Shown piece after piece: positions 1 through 11,080 of a stretch of 64,000 bases of DNA. Source of the DNA: Panax quinquefolius (taxonomy: Eukaryota > Streptophyta > Magnoliopsida > Apiales > Araliaceae); contig CM035153.1 of assembly GCA_020205615.1 (NCBI GenBank), positions 80,985,853 to 81,049,852 on the forward strand, written 5' to 3'. Numbering within the stretch: position 1 is the first letter of the stretch; every line of letters starts with the position of its first letter. The notes beneath the pieces were generated by a model. It was not told where the DNA came from and ran no database searches. It saw nothing but the letters and a program-made list of their open reading frames with translations. Position numbers and translations under genes: made by a program.

Positions 1-1195
1 GACGAGAGGATGCAATCGACCCTAGACTATTTCCATTTTCATTATAGGACAAAGCAAGAAGTTGGCTTCACTCTTTACCTTCGGGATCCATCACAACATG
101 GGAGGACCTAGCACATAAATTCTTAGCCAAATTTTTTCCAATGGCTAAGACTGAAAAAATGAGGACATCAATTTCCCGGTTTGAGCAAAAACAAGGTGAA
201 TCTCTATCTGAAGCTTTGGAAAGATACAAGGAGATGCTAAGAAGTGTCCACGCCATGGAATGCTTGATTGGATGGTGATTAATACGTTCTATAATGGATT
301 GGGATGATAGTCAAGACCGATTGTAAAAGTAGCTGCAGGAGGAGCTTCATGGGAGAAAAGCTATGAAGAGGCCTATAATCTTATTGAGACGATGGCAGCG
401 AATGATTTCCAAAATCCTACAGCCAGGATGCCATAGCCCAAAGTTGTAGGTTTGTTAGAGGTGGATGCTATCACTCAATTGTTAGCACAGATGGCATCCA
501 TGGCGAAGAAGATTAATTCTTTGGTGGAGACTAAGGCAAAGAAAGTTGCTTTTGTGTGTGAGATATGTGCATGGTCACATTCAACTGACCAATGTGCTAT
601 CAGTTCAGAGTCTATACAATATGTGAGCAACTACTAGAAGGATCAAGGTCAATTTCAAAATACATACAACTCCAACAACTGCAACCATCCAAATTTCAAT
701 TAGTCGAATAATCAAAGTAATCAACAAAGTCAGTTTCAACCACAAAATCAATTTCAGGCACAACCATCTCAGCAACAGTTTGCGCCAAAACCACCCTATC
801 CACCTGGATTTTCTCAACAACAACATCATCCATCACATGCACCTCAAAGGGGAGAAAAAAGTCAGAGATGGAGGAGATGATGATGAAGTATATGGCAAAT
901 ACTGAAGTTATGATTAAAAGCCAAGCTGTGGCTATCAAAAACTTGGAAACTCAAATGGGTCAGATGGCTAGCATGCTTAACAATAGACCACATGGTTCAT
1001 TGCCAAGTACAACAAAGACCAATCCAAGAAGGGAAGAGAAAGAACAATGTCAAGCAATTACACTTAGAGTGCAGGAAACAAGTTGCGAAATCGGCATGGC
1101 GCTACTGCGCCACTTTTTGCAAGGAAGAGGCGCGGTAGCATGCGATCATGCAAATGATTCTGAGGGAAGTTTGAATAATGAATGTTCAGAATAGA
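1..1195 (+). pseudogene. gag fragment of Athila-like element A
   Basis: Capsid/nucleocapsid part of a Ty3/gypsy polyprotein; the 5' end and the 5' LTR lie outside the window. A Retrotrans_gag-type core is readable at about 60-420, with FLAKFFPMAK near 118-147 and an EQKQGESLSEA-like stretch after it. A zinc knuckle of the form CX2CX3HX4C (CEICAWSHSTDQC) lies near 557-597, followed by a Gln/Asn-rich linker (640-840) and a helical segment (868-1010). Stops and frame changes (for example at 635 and 713) break it. The same modules in the same order occur in D (50655-52270) and on the minus strand in B, which supports the call. Confidence 0.85.
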
Positions 1196-1224
1196 AGCAA
1201 GAGGAGAAGAATAAAGAAGGTTCT

Positions 1225-1900
1225 TTTGAGAAGCCCGTGAATAAGATACCAATAGTTCACCCTCATGTTCCTTATCCACGAGAGATTACATAAGTGGAGG
1301 GAAGACAAGCGATTTAGTAAGTTTTAGAGGTGTTTAAAAAGTCACAGATCAACATACCATTCACGAGGCATTGGAATAGATGCTTAGTTATGCAAAGTTT
1401 ATGAAGGGCATCTTGTCAAGGAAGAGGAGGTTAGAAGACTTTGAAATAGTAGCCTTGACGAAAGAATGCGGTCACGAAGGCTTCACGCGCAAATTACCTC
1501 CAAAGCTGAAAGACCCGGATTGTTTTTTGATACCATATACAATTGGAAAGATGAGCTTCAGCAAATGCTTGTGTGATCTTGGGGAAAGTATCAATTTGAT
1601 GCCTTTGTTAGTGTTTAATCAGTTAGGATTGCTAGCTCCAAGGCCAAAAAAATATCTCTTTATAGCTAGCTGATAGGTCTATCACTTATCCATGGGGTAT
1701 TGTGGAAGATGTACTGGTTAAAGTGGATAAATTCATCTTTCCGGCTGATTTCATCATATTAGACTATGAAGAAGACATAAGTATACCGATCATCCTTGGA
1801 AGACAATTCCTAGCTACAGGAAGAACCTTGATAGACGTTCAGAAAGGGGAACTAACAATGTGAGTTCATGATCAAGAAATTACTTTCAATGTATTCAAGG
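1225..1900 (+). pseudogene. aspartic protease region of element A
   Basis: Linker and retroviral-type aspartic protease between gag and RT. The stretch IPYTIGKMSFSKCLCDLGES (active-site DLG near 1575) matches the DLGASINLMPL pattern of Athila-like proteases, with Glu in place of the Ala. Downstream, [20 protein letters not shown] is readable around 1792-1851, followed by a stop at 1861. The frame changes near 1675. D has the same block with DAG (52597) and B has it on the minus strand near 13420, so the assignment rests on three independent copies. Confidence 0.8.
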
Positions 1901-1902
1901 CA

Positions 1903-3235
1903 ATGAAATTTTCGGTAGATGATGAGGAATGCATCAGGGTTGATTTGATGGAAAAGGTTTTAAATGATGAAGTAGAGAGCCTGGTGAATCAAGAACCTTT
2001 GAGAAATGCTATTATGGGAAATTTAGAAATAGATGATGAGGAGATTGAAGAACTTGTTCATATACTGGACAAAACTCCACAGTTCAAGAAATTCAAGACT
2101 CATGTTGAGCCATTAAAGAAAGTTGGAGAGTCATCAGTTAAATTGAAGCCATCTCTTGAGACATCTCCAAAACATAAGTTGAAACCACTTCTAGATCATT
2201 TGAGGTATACATTTTTAAATGAAAATTCAAAATTACATGTGATTATTTCTTCTGCACTAACATCTTTTCAGAAAGAAAAAATGCTAAGAGTTCTCAGAGA
2301 GTTCAAGTCAGCTATTGGATGGACTATATCAGATATTAAAGGGATCAGCCCATCTTTTTATATGCATAAGATCATATTGGAAGATGATAGCAAGCCTTCG
2401 GTGGAACAACAAAGAAGACGTAATCCAATCATAAAGGAAGTGGTCAAGAAAGAAGTGTTGAAATGGATAGATGTAGGCATTATGTATCCAATTTAAGATA
2501 GTTCATGGGTGAGCCCAGTACAATGTGTACCGATGAAGGGTGGTATGACCTTAGTCTCTAATGCGAACAATGAGTTGATTCCGACAAGAACAATGATGGG
2601 GTGGAGAGTCTGCATGGACTACCATAGACTTAACAAAACTACAAGGAAAGATCACTTCCCACTACCATTTATCGATCAGATGTTGGATAAACTAGCGGAT
2701 CATGAGTTTTATTGCCTTCTGAACGGGTATTCAGGTTACAATCAGATTGTTATAGCTCCAGAGGACCAAGAAAAGACAACCTTTACATATCCGTATGGTA
2801 CTTTTTCTTTAAGAAAGATGTCTTTTGGTATATGCAATACCCCAACCACTTTTCAAAGATGTATGATGGCTATCTTTTCGGATATGGTGGAGCATAATGT
2901 GGAGGTATTTATGGATGATTTTTCAGTATTTGGGGATTCTTTTGATTTATGTCTGGAAAATTTAGTGATGGTTCTGAGAAGATGTGTTGAGACGAACTTG
3001 GTGTTGAATTGGGAAAAGTGCCATTTTATGGTACAAGAAAGAATAATTCTGGGACATAAGGTGTCGAAGAAGGGACTTGAGGTGGACAGAGCTAAATTAG
3101 AGACTATTGAGAATTTTCTGCCACCAACTTCAGTAAAAGGTGTTCGAAGTTTTCTAGGACATGTAGGCTTTTACTGCAGATTCATTAAAGACTTCTCCAA
3201 GATAACAAAGCCACTTTGTAGTTTATTGGAGAAGG
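1903..3235 (+). pseudogene. reverse transcriptase of element A, interrupted by element B
   Basis: Ty3/gypsy RT in two open blocks, 1903-2496 and 2509-3235, separated by a stop codon (TAA, 2494-2496) inside the usual YPI-DSSWVSPVQCVP segment. RT motifs in order are VCMDYHRLNK, FPLPFIDQMLDKL, the fingers/palm LNGYSGYNQI, YPYGTFSLRKMSFGICN and the catalytic VFMDDFSVFG (about 2908-2937). The first catalytic aspartate, expected in LDGYSGYNQI, reads Asn (AAC near 2722), so the enzyme should be inactive even without the stop. The frame is cut at 3235 by insertion of B and resumes at 16930 in the RT connection/RNase H. Confidence 0.9.
3231..3235. repeat. left TSD of element B (GAAGG)
   Basis: GAAGG directly precedes the TG start of the left LTR and is repeated exactly at 16925-16929 after the CA end of the right LTR. 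Removing 3236-16929 restores the RT/RNase H reading of element A across the join. Confidence 0.95.
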
Positions 3236-4770
3236 TGTTGGGTAAAATCAATATACGCACAACACGCAAGTATACGTGGTCAACAAGTAATAAAGTGATG
3301 AGTAAAGTATCGTTCTCACAGAGACTAATTAGCAAAATACCTTAACTTACAATTACCAATCTTCTATTAACCCTAATTTTATTAAACCAATCAAATTCAA
3401 TGACTTAATTAATGAACTAAAATTAAGAATAATTAAACTAAAATAAAACAACCACAAATACCAAAATCTGAATTTTCAAGCAACTGATGGAGAATTAGAC
3501 TTATGACTTCACCTTAAGCTTCACTTTGATTTTAACACTTTTATACCAATTTAACGCACTATCTCATTTTATTAATCAAGAACACGAATGCAGTATTAAC
3601 CACCTCTCGATGCACTAATACCGCATTAACGTCAATCCACAATCAAGATAGAAATCCGTTAAACACCTTAATCAACTAACCCACTATATCTCTATGTGAA
3701 TTACAATTAAAGAAGGTTGAAGAATAAGTTCTCTATCCGATTACATGCGGTGTCAAGCATATCTCTATCTTAACACGAATTAGGTTTCAGCTACTAACAA
3801 AATCCTGAACACATGCTCAACTAGGTCTAGAATTGAATATCCTCTCTCGATTCCATCCAACCCCACGAAGAATTGTTGATCAGGAAATTCATAGATTCAA
3901 GCATGAATTAATATAGATAAACTGAAGATAACTTATTAAATAGGGAATCAAAGCTTACAAAACCATCGTTTCACTTAAGGATCCATCACAAGCCTAAAAA
4001 GTGAATTAGCTCATAATAAATGAAATAAGCACTGAATAAATCATAGAAATCATTCTTTCAATTACAAATAATAATCTAACACAAAGAATATTAGAAAACA
4101 CCCTTTACGTAGACTACAATTACAACCGTCTTAAAAAACTCTTCAAAATACTCCTCCACATTTGCTCTCCAAAAAGCTGACTTTGATCTTCATAATCTCC
4201 TTTATTCTTCTCTATTTTTGTTTGAAAGAGTAGTTTTATGTTTAGCCTAACACTCCAGCACCATCCTCTAACAAATAGAGTTATAGAACCATCTAAACAA
4301 TTAAAATTTGAGTCCAATAAGAAGTATAAGCGCAATGGGACTTGTCCAAAATTTCCCACCCCAGCCCGTGAAAGGTGTGTATTAAGTGCTCACCTGGTGG
4401 CTTATTCTCCATTATGTTCGAAGTGACCCCATACGTGAAAGGTGTATAAGTTAAAAGCATACCGCTTCCGGGAATACCTTTCTAACTAGATAACTTGGTA
4501 GACCCTACGCCCGGGGTGTGTTTTAACTTTATTTATACCTTGAGGGCTATCTTCCTGATAGTTGACATCTCAGTAACATTGAGTTGTTTCCAAAACTCTC
4601 CAATTAAATTCCAAATGCTCCGAATATCCCCAATAATCCGTGAAATGCCACAACCACCAACCTACACATAAAACAACATAAACCAAGTAAAAATGCACTT
4701 GTTTACAAGAATATAGCAACGAATAAGCATGAATTAGACATGAAATTGCGTATCTAAAATACATTTATCA
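3236..4770 (-). repeat. 3' LTR of element B
   Basis: 1535-bp LTR starting TGTTGGG and ending TTATCA on the + strand; in element sense it begins TGATAAATG directly after the PPT. A TATA-like TATAAATA lies on the minus strand at about 4530-4537. The segment 4355-4560 carries degraded GC-rich modules (for example ACCCTACGCCCGGGGTGTG near 4502-4520) and differs much more from the partner LTR than the rest does. Confidence 0.93.
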
Positions 4771-4790
4771 AAATCCCCCAAACTTAAACT
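4771..4790 (-). promoter_or_regulatory. polypurine tract of element B
   Basis: Directly next to the 3' LTR; in element sense AGTTTAAGTTTGGGGGATTT. This is the plus-strand primer site. A nearly identical sequence, including the upstream CTCGAGGAC-type word (here ~4791-4806), precedes the 3' LTR of D at 56273-56292. Confidence 0.9.
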
Positions 4791-5278
4791 GTGCTAGTCC
4801 TCGAGCACAAGAAAACTACATACAATGCAATTATATGAATACGACCTACTCTACATGCTATCCAATCCAACAATATCACGGAATCAAAATTATCTCAATG
4901 GCCTCAGCGAAAATAAGCAACTATACAACATCAACCATCAAAACTAATCTACAAATCACGTTTAATCCTCGAATCTCAAGCTATCATCACTAGTATCGTG
5001 TGTGTGTGTAACATCCATGATAACTGATACCGACTCAAATTCAATACATAACCAGCCTCTTAGAAGGACTCATGCAGAACAAACTTCAAAACTTTAAAAA
5101 TAGCTAAATCCAACTAAAAATCAAGCAATCACAAATCGCCAGGGTTCACTCAGGGTACTTATGCTTTAATTCCATTTTTGGAGGCTTTATTGCTCTTATT
5201 TCCCGTTTCATATTATTTTATTTTATTTTATTTATCCACATAGCTATGTAATGTCTTATTCCCTTAGGCTTTTCAATG
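4791..5278 (-). other. 3' noncoding region of element B, LTR-proximal part
   Basis: AT-rich sequence between PPT and the solo LTR insertion. No ORF or domain is visible. It includes a short (GT)n at about 5001-5010 and a TTTTA-type run at 5214-5233. It continues at 7166 after the inserted solo LTR. Confidence 0.7.
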
Positions 5279-5283
5279 CTACC

Positions 5284-7160
5284 TGAAAGTAGTATGCACA
5301 AAAGCCAATCATGTTTGATGATAAAGTATATACTTTGTAACAATCTTATTCATTTATTAATAAAAAAAGTATTAATTTATTAAAGGCTTTTAATTATCTA
5401 CATGATGCTGTTTTATAATATGTGATAAACCCATAGTTTTAAGCAATGCTTTTAGAATAATGATGATGATCATTCTAATGAGATCTAAATTCTTAAAAGC
5501 TTAAAACTAAAATAGTTCCCAATCATTGGATTACTAAATTGGGGATTAGTGAATCCGATAGATTGGTACATCGTTCTTTGCTCATTGGATGAGGATGATT
5601 GATCTCATGATCATTTGTGTGGAGACACTAAAGCAAGTATGTAGGTGCTTATTAAAGAATAAGTTCATCGAACGTTGCTCGCTAAGGAATACCTAATGGA
5701 GTTTTACTTGCTGTCAATAGGAATTCTGTAGTGATAGTAGTACAAGTGATCCTTGGACTTGAGATCATCATAGTATCTTGTGTATGATGAGTTATACTTT
5801 GACTTATTCCTTAAGACCCTTAGGGTATATCAAAGGGTATGCTTGGGTATAATAAGTTGTACATGGAGATAATGTATGATCAATAAAGAATCTACCACTT
5901 CTATTAAAAGAAGAGAAATGTCCTATGTGATTCGATAAATGACAACCCAAAGAGTCCTTGGCGGCGGCGAATGAAATTAGAAAGGAGTTTCTAATTTGCA
6001 TTATTTGGAGTTGTGCATTTAAGGATTGAAATACATATAATTAAATAAAATAAGACTTGAAAGTAATTCCATGTCTTATATTTAATTGGGACATTGTATG
6101 GTGGAAGGATTGAATTGTCGATAACTATTTACTTAAAGGTTCTTTAATGATTAATGTTGAAATCTATATTATCTGGAAAGTCGTTGATCGCTAGGGAGGC
6201 TTATCCCTATTGTAGAATAAATATTATTTATTTAAATAAATTAATTGTTTAATTTATTTATTTAAATAAGATTAGAATTGTTCTAATTGATTTATTCACA
6301 ACCTTTTAATATGGAGAACCTAAAGGGTCACACCATAAAAGGAAGAATAATTATTTAAGAAGTTAATGGCATAATCGTAATAATATGTTATGTATATTTA
6401 ATTTAATCTATGGTGATATAATAAATTAAATAGCTTAATATTTATTATTTAATATTTTAGAAATATTAAATATAAATTAATAAGAGGAGTCTTATTAATA
6501 TTATTACAATTATTATTATTTTAATTTCTAAAAGAGTTTAGGAATTAATTTAATATAAGTACTCTCATTTATTCCTAATTGGATTAGGAAGGAAAATTAG
6601 TTAAAGGAGTTTAATTAATTATCCCTAATAAGATTAGGGAGCTTAATTAATTAAAAGAATTTAATTAATTAAATAAATCCCAATTCCTTAATTGTTAAGG
6701 TGGGTTGCCCATATCTATAAATAAGAGGAGTCTTATTATGGGTGGGGTGGTTGTTGACTTTTACAACATACGTAATTCCAAAAGTTGACAAGATCGTTAT
6801 TTTCTATAGAGATAGAAAACTAGGGTTTGAGCTAAATACCCATCTTCTTGAAATCTTATTCTTCCTTGGTGGATCACGTCTAGAGGCCAAACACTTGGGT
6901 GGCTAACGTTGATCAAAGGAAGGAACCAAACCCGGTGGATTCAAGTTGAACGCGAAAAGGATTGGAGGTGAACTTGTACCCAGAAAGCTTCGGATCTTCA
7001 AGGGTATGTTTGTTCTTCATATCTTTTCGTTTAATTAATAATTGTGCATAAAGGGTGATCCGGGTATATGGTTTGTAATTTTTTTTTAAACTCTGATTTT
7101 TACACGTTTCTGTGCTTATTTTGCAATTTGATTGCGTTCATGAATATTACAAACCTAACA
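5284..7160 (+). mobile_element. solo LTR C1 of a Ty1/copia element
   Basis: 1877-bp LTR beginning TGAAAGTAGTATGC and ending CCTAACA, flanked by the exact 5-bp TSD CTACC at 5279-5283 and 7161-7165. No internal sequence remains, so it is probably the product of LTR-LTR recombination. The copia identity comes from copy C2, where the same LTR follows a copia RNase H/PPT (22966). A TATA box (TATAAATA) lies at 6716-6723, preceded by AT-rich palindromic DNA and hairpins. It sits in the 3' noncoding region of B. Confidence 0.93.
6271..6700 (+). promoter_or_regulatory. series of perfect 3-nt-loop hairpins in the C1 LTR
   Basis: Four inverted repeats of the same geometry lie upstream of the TATA box: ATTAGAA-ttg-TTCTAAT (6271-6287), TTCCTAAT-tgg-ATTAGGAA (6572-6590), TCCCTAAT-aag-ATTAGGGA (6622-6640) and CCTTAA-ttg-TTAAGG (6686-6700). 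Equivalent sites occur in C2 (23959-23975, 24265-24281, 24313-24329) and in C3 (46505-46521, 46807-46825, 46858-46876). Function is unknown; they could be dimeric transcription-factor sites or RNA hairpins. Confidence 0.75.
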
Positions 7161-7165
7161 CTACC

Positions 7166-7928
7166 TTAACGAGCTTTCAATTAACGACTCCCCCAAACCA
7201 TAAAGACCTTAGAGCGCTGCTAGGTGTAAATACAATCCCCTCGGGCTTACTTACTCAAGTAACAAAGGCCACAAAACTAGACAAGCATGCCACGGTGTTT
7301 ATTCATATATATATAATTTTTTTTAAATAGGAAATATAAAGCTTATATACCCCAAAGATCCCCCAAACTTATGTTTTTGCATCAGATTAGCCTTTACTAG
7401 CCATCTTTGTCATTATATCATTTGCCCTAGCATTATCCTTTAGAGACCATTTAAGTACCGGTTATAACTTAGCCAATTAACACATATGTTCGTTAAACGT
7501 GTTATCCTTGTATACCAGTTTTAAGCAACTCAAAATTAGATTCAAATGCGATCATTGTGACACAGTTCTAATATTCAATACTGTATTTGCTACTTATTTG
7601 ACAATCACATCATAGGCCATAATAACATAAAACACAACATTAAAGGATTAAAACAACACAATAATTATTAACTATTTTTTTTAACATAGATAGATAACAA
7701 AATGCATTTATACTACTTCTACTATGCAATCCTAAGCTACCATAAATGCCCTAAGCTATCATGCAATACCAAACATAAAATTCAATACAAAATTTAAATG
7801 ACATAAAAAATATGCAACCTAAACTAAAATGCATACAAAACATGTATTGAAATCGCTCAAACTTAAGATGAACAATGTCCTCATTGTATGATTTAGCAAT
7901 TTAAGTGTGAGGACTTTCCTGCTGGTGC
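7166..7928 (-). other. 3' noncoding region of element B, ORF3-proximal part
   Basis: No coding sequence is visible. In element sense there is a PPT-like word (TAAGTTTGGGGGATC, + coordinates 7357-7371), a second G-run (about 7190-7197) and the conserved post-ORF3 block at 7854-7885. The rest is AT-rich. Confidence 0.65.
7854..7885 (-). promoter_or_regulatory. conserved post-ORF3 block (internal PPT-like) of element B
   Basis: In element sense CAATGAGGACATTG followed by TTCATCTTAAGTTTGAG. D carries the matching block right after its third ORF (55118-55154), where the purine run is intact as AAGTTTGGGGG. Its position and likeness to the LTR-adjacent PPT suggest an internal second plus-strand primer site or a conserved 3' UTR element; the role is inferred. 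Confidence 0.6.
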
Positions 7929-9134
7929 TTAAGTCTGAGGAGGTGGTTGTTGTTGTTCTTCATCTGAGTCACTCGGTGGGAACCTCGGCATTGGACCGGG
8001 CGGATGATATGGAAAGTTACCTGCCGGATTGAAATTTTGGAGAGTAGTGATCAATGAGGCAAAAGAGGTGTGCATAGCCTCAAAAATGTGCTCTTGCCTC
8101 ATCGCCAATCGTCGCATTTCCCGACGAGTCACCTTGGAATTTTTCGTCATTTGATGTTGGAAATCAAGGAATTGAGATCTGGATATAGCGTCGGTCCTTG
8201 GAACCTGCTCATCCCCTTGATCACCCATATCGTCATCCTCATCCCCCGAGGCTTCTGTAGGATCCTCTGCTTCTTTCGATGATGACAAAAAAATAAAACC
8301 CACACCACGCGGGTGAGACTCGCCTCCTGCCCACACAGTGTATCGTGCAATCAGTCATGAATCAAGTAGTGCGAGAGGCATTTACGTGGGCTCGTCATCA
8401 GACCATCGAAATCCGGCCACAAGCATAACCCACATATGAGTGATGGGTGTGGCAAGCCTCGAAAAATTCCCAGAGGGTACCCCGGATAGAGAGCGGATGA
8501 TCGCCCGACGTCAATGATAAAGTCTTGGACAATGGCGAATAACAAAGAACACCTTCTTCTTGGTGACGTCGGAAGTGTGTTGGGATGGAAGCAATTTTGC
8601 ACAGAGGAATGCATACCAGATTTTTCCATAGAGGCTAAGGTTCTTACTGGGGAACACCGTGCCTCACTTTCGGCCTTTCATTCATGACGTGCCTGGCTTT
8701 GTCATTGTCATGATAACCGTCAAAAAATTTGGATCGAGAGTGCGTAAATGCTAGTACTGGCAGTGGCAAGGCACCCTCAGTTGGTAATATGTATTGATGG
8801 CATCCGTACTAAATGGCACCAACCGTCCTCGTACAAAAGCTCGGAATGGCTCTTTGTCATTAGCATTTGCATAGAACTCCTTGACAATATTCACGACGGC
8901 TGGTTCCGGGTCCTCGATGAATTTCACCCATCCCTTTTGATAAATTTGCTACATAAGCTCCCCGTCGTTACCATCTGGTGCCAAACCCCACTCCGGTGTA
9001 AGAGCTTTGGTGAGCATGTAATCATACAGGTCAGCGGTGGCAACACTCGCAAACTTTCGACGATCGAAAGTGCGAATTGGTTGGGATGGGCGTGAACTCT
9101 CCCCCCGTTGGCGTTTTGATGATGATGAAGCCAT
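7929..9134 (-). pseudogene. third (env-position) ORF of element B
   Basis: Reading frame downstream of integrase, starting at 9134 with MASSSSKRQRGESSRPSQP and ending at 7929 with a Pro-rich tail. It resembles the ORF found after pol in Athila-like elements, often listed as putative plant transposon protein (PF20167-like) or ATHILA ORF-1. Readable blocks are 9134-8949 (an N-terminal basic Ser-rich part then FDRRKFASVATADLYDYML), about 8600-8400 (AKLLPSQHTSDVTKKK in another frame) and 8336-7929 (REMRRLAMRQEHIFEAMHTS, probably coiled coil). Frameshifts separate them. I see no clear signal peptide or transmembrane segment, so an envelope function is not shown. D has the homologue at 53929-55070. 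Confidence 0.7.
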
Positions 9135-9439
9135 TTCTCCCTTGTAGCTTGTAGAACCCTAACTTTCCCACAAACCTTAGAATTGGACCCTCTCTAGCTC
9201 ACAAGTATGCAATATGTATATAGAATATGAATTTTTGTGAAGAGGTTTGGATGAATTGGTGTAGTATTTATAGATGGGCAGGTTAATCTATTATTGGTGG
9301 GGTGAGGAGGTGGGAAGGTGGAGGGTAGTAATGGTCTTGGGAATGTGGGGGAAGTGGGTTGTAGTTATGGAGTAGTGGGTTAATGAAAGGGTGTGGTTTA
9401 TTGCGTATTGTAGACAAGTAACAAACTGCCAAGTCCCTT

Positions 9440-9660
9440 CATCTGCCAAGACCCCCGCCCCGGTGGGGGTATTGTCTTAAATTGCCACTTGATGATGGCC
9501 ATATCCTGTCGGTTCTGTTCTAGACCCTACATGCCGTTAGAAGGTACTATATTAAAAGGCCCATACTGACGGGCTTGCTCCCTGTCATCTGGTGTGAAGG
9601 ACCCCCACCCCGACGGGGGGTGTTGTACTAAAGAGGCCCGCCCCAGCTGGCTAGTCCCCT
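9440..9660 (-). promoter_or_regulatory. GC-rich dyad modules in the pol-ORF3 spacer of B
   Basis: In AT-rich surroundings two strong dyads stand out: ACCCCCGCCCCGGTGGGGGT (9451-9470) and a near copy at 9601-9621. Degenerate copies lie near 9525-9550, 9561-9575 and 9635-9655. Each strong copy is followed on + by a TNTTGTNNTAAA-like tail. The same module occurs in the LTRs of B (16570-16590; decayed at 4357-4380 and 4502-4520). Confidence 0.7.
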
Positions 9661-9699
9661 ATATGTTCCTTGTTTTGCTGTTTTTGTCTGAGTTGTTGC

Positions 9700-9740
9700 A
9701 TTTCCCAACCTGCATAGTATGAAACATTAATTTAGTTAGT
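9700..9740 (-). promoter_or_regulatory. candidate 3' splice acceptor upstream of ORF3 (element B)
   Basis: In element sense the sequence reads ATTAATGTTTCATACTATGC followed by AG and GTTGGG; the AG is the complement of 9710-9711. D has GCATTAATGTTTGTGTAG followed by GTACC at the same relative place (53391-53413). Placement between integrase and ORF3 fits splicing of a subgenomic ORF3 mRNA, as described for some plant env-class elements. Confidence 0.5.
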
Positions 9741-9919
9741 ATTGAATGTATGGTATGTTGTGTGGAGTATCACGAGAATTTTATTTTATTCTTCTATCTA
9801 ATGAGTTACTAAAACTATGATTAAGCAAATGCGAATGAAAAATACGATAATAAATTGAAAGTTAGTTTACCTCCCAATGAGCGCTTGATTTTAAGTCGTT
9901 CAGCCTGACTACTTCCTGT
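9741..9919 (-). other. pol 3' trailer of element B
   Basis: AT-rich noncoding stretch after the integrase stop. In element sense it contains CGCTCATTGGGAGG, the counterpart of the GCGCTTGATGGGAGG word in A (18808-18822) and GTTGGATGGGAGG in D (53187-53199). This trailer word anchors the end of pol in all three elements. Confidence 0.6.
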
Positions 9920-11080
9920 TTAAGTTGTGTCTACCAACGTGATGGCGATCACGTCGGTGTTGGTTTCTCCACCCCAGTAATGCTTAAGCTGGTGTCCGTT
10001 GACTTTGAACGTTTTGAGAGGGTTACGACTGTAAATTTCCACTGCCCCGTGAGGAAAAACTTGCTTGACTGTGAATGGTCCCGACCATCGTGATTTGAGC
10101 TTTTCGGGGAACAAATGTAGCCTTGAGTTAAACAATAGGACTAATTGGCCCGTTGAATGTTCGACGTAGAAATTTTAGATCGTGCCATCGTTTGACTTTT
10201 TCCTTATATATCTTGGCATTCTCATATGCTTAAAGGCGAAACTCATCTAGTTCATTCAACTGCAGTAGTCTCTTTTCTCCTGTAGCCTTTTGATCAAAAT
10301 TTAGCTTTTTCACTGCCCAATATGCCTTGTGTTGTAGTTCCACCGGTAAATGACATGCTTTCCCATACAACAATTGATATGGTGACATCCCGATTGGTGT
10401 TTTGTATGCGGTTCGGTAAGCTCATAGAGCATCATCCAATCTCAGTGATCAATCTTTCCGACTCGGATTCACCACTTTCTCTAATATCTTTTTAACTTCT
10501 CTGTTTGATACCTCGACTTATCCATCATGTTTTCATGGGTGATATCTTTGTTGCTATCTTAATAGTTCACTCCATATTTGGCCAAAAGAGCAGTAAACAG
10601 TTTATTACAGAAGTGACTACCTTCGTCACTTATAATTGCTCTTGGTGTGCCAAACCTCGTGAATATGTTCTTTTGCAGAAATTTGAGGACCACCTTGGCA
10701 TCATTCGTTGGTAGAGCTGCGGCTTCGACCCATTTTGACACGTTGTCCACTGCGAGGAGAATGTATTGATTTTTCATGGACGATGGAAATGGTCCCATGA
10801 AATCGATACCCCATACATCAAAAAGTTCTACTTCCAGAATCATTTGTAAGGGCATCTCATTGCGTTTTGAGATGTTTCCCACCCTTTGACACCTATCACA
10901 TTGTTTAACAAATTGGTGGGCATTTTTGAATAATGTAGGCGATAGAAACCGTGATTGTTGTAGCACTTTTTTTCTTTGCTCTCTCGCTTCCATAATGCCC
11001 ACCATAGGCCAATGAGTGACACTCATGTAGAATATTCTTTACTTCATTGTATGGGATGCGCACCGTCAATCACCTTGTCG
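9920..11080 (-). pseudogene. integrase of element B
   Basis: Gypsy integrase. In element order the zinc-binding part includes [18 protein letters not shown] (about 10900-10850). The catalytic core has the first Asp in [10 protein letters not shown] (~10810) and the second in [13 protein letters not shown] (~10635). The region of the third acidic residue (around 10490-10560) is broken by frameshift. The C-terminal part, [20 protein letters not shown] to the end at 9920, is the usual SH3-like tail of Athila integrases. The longest intact block is 11026-10559. Confidence 0.88.
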
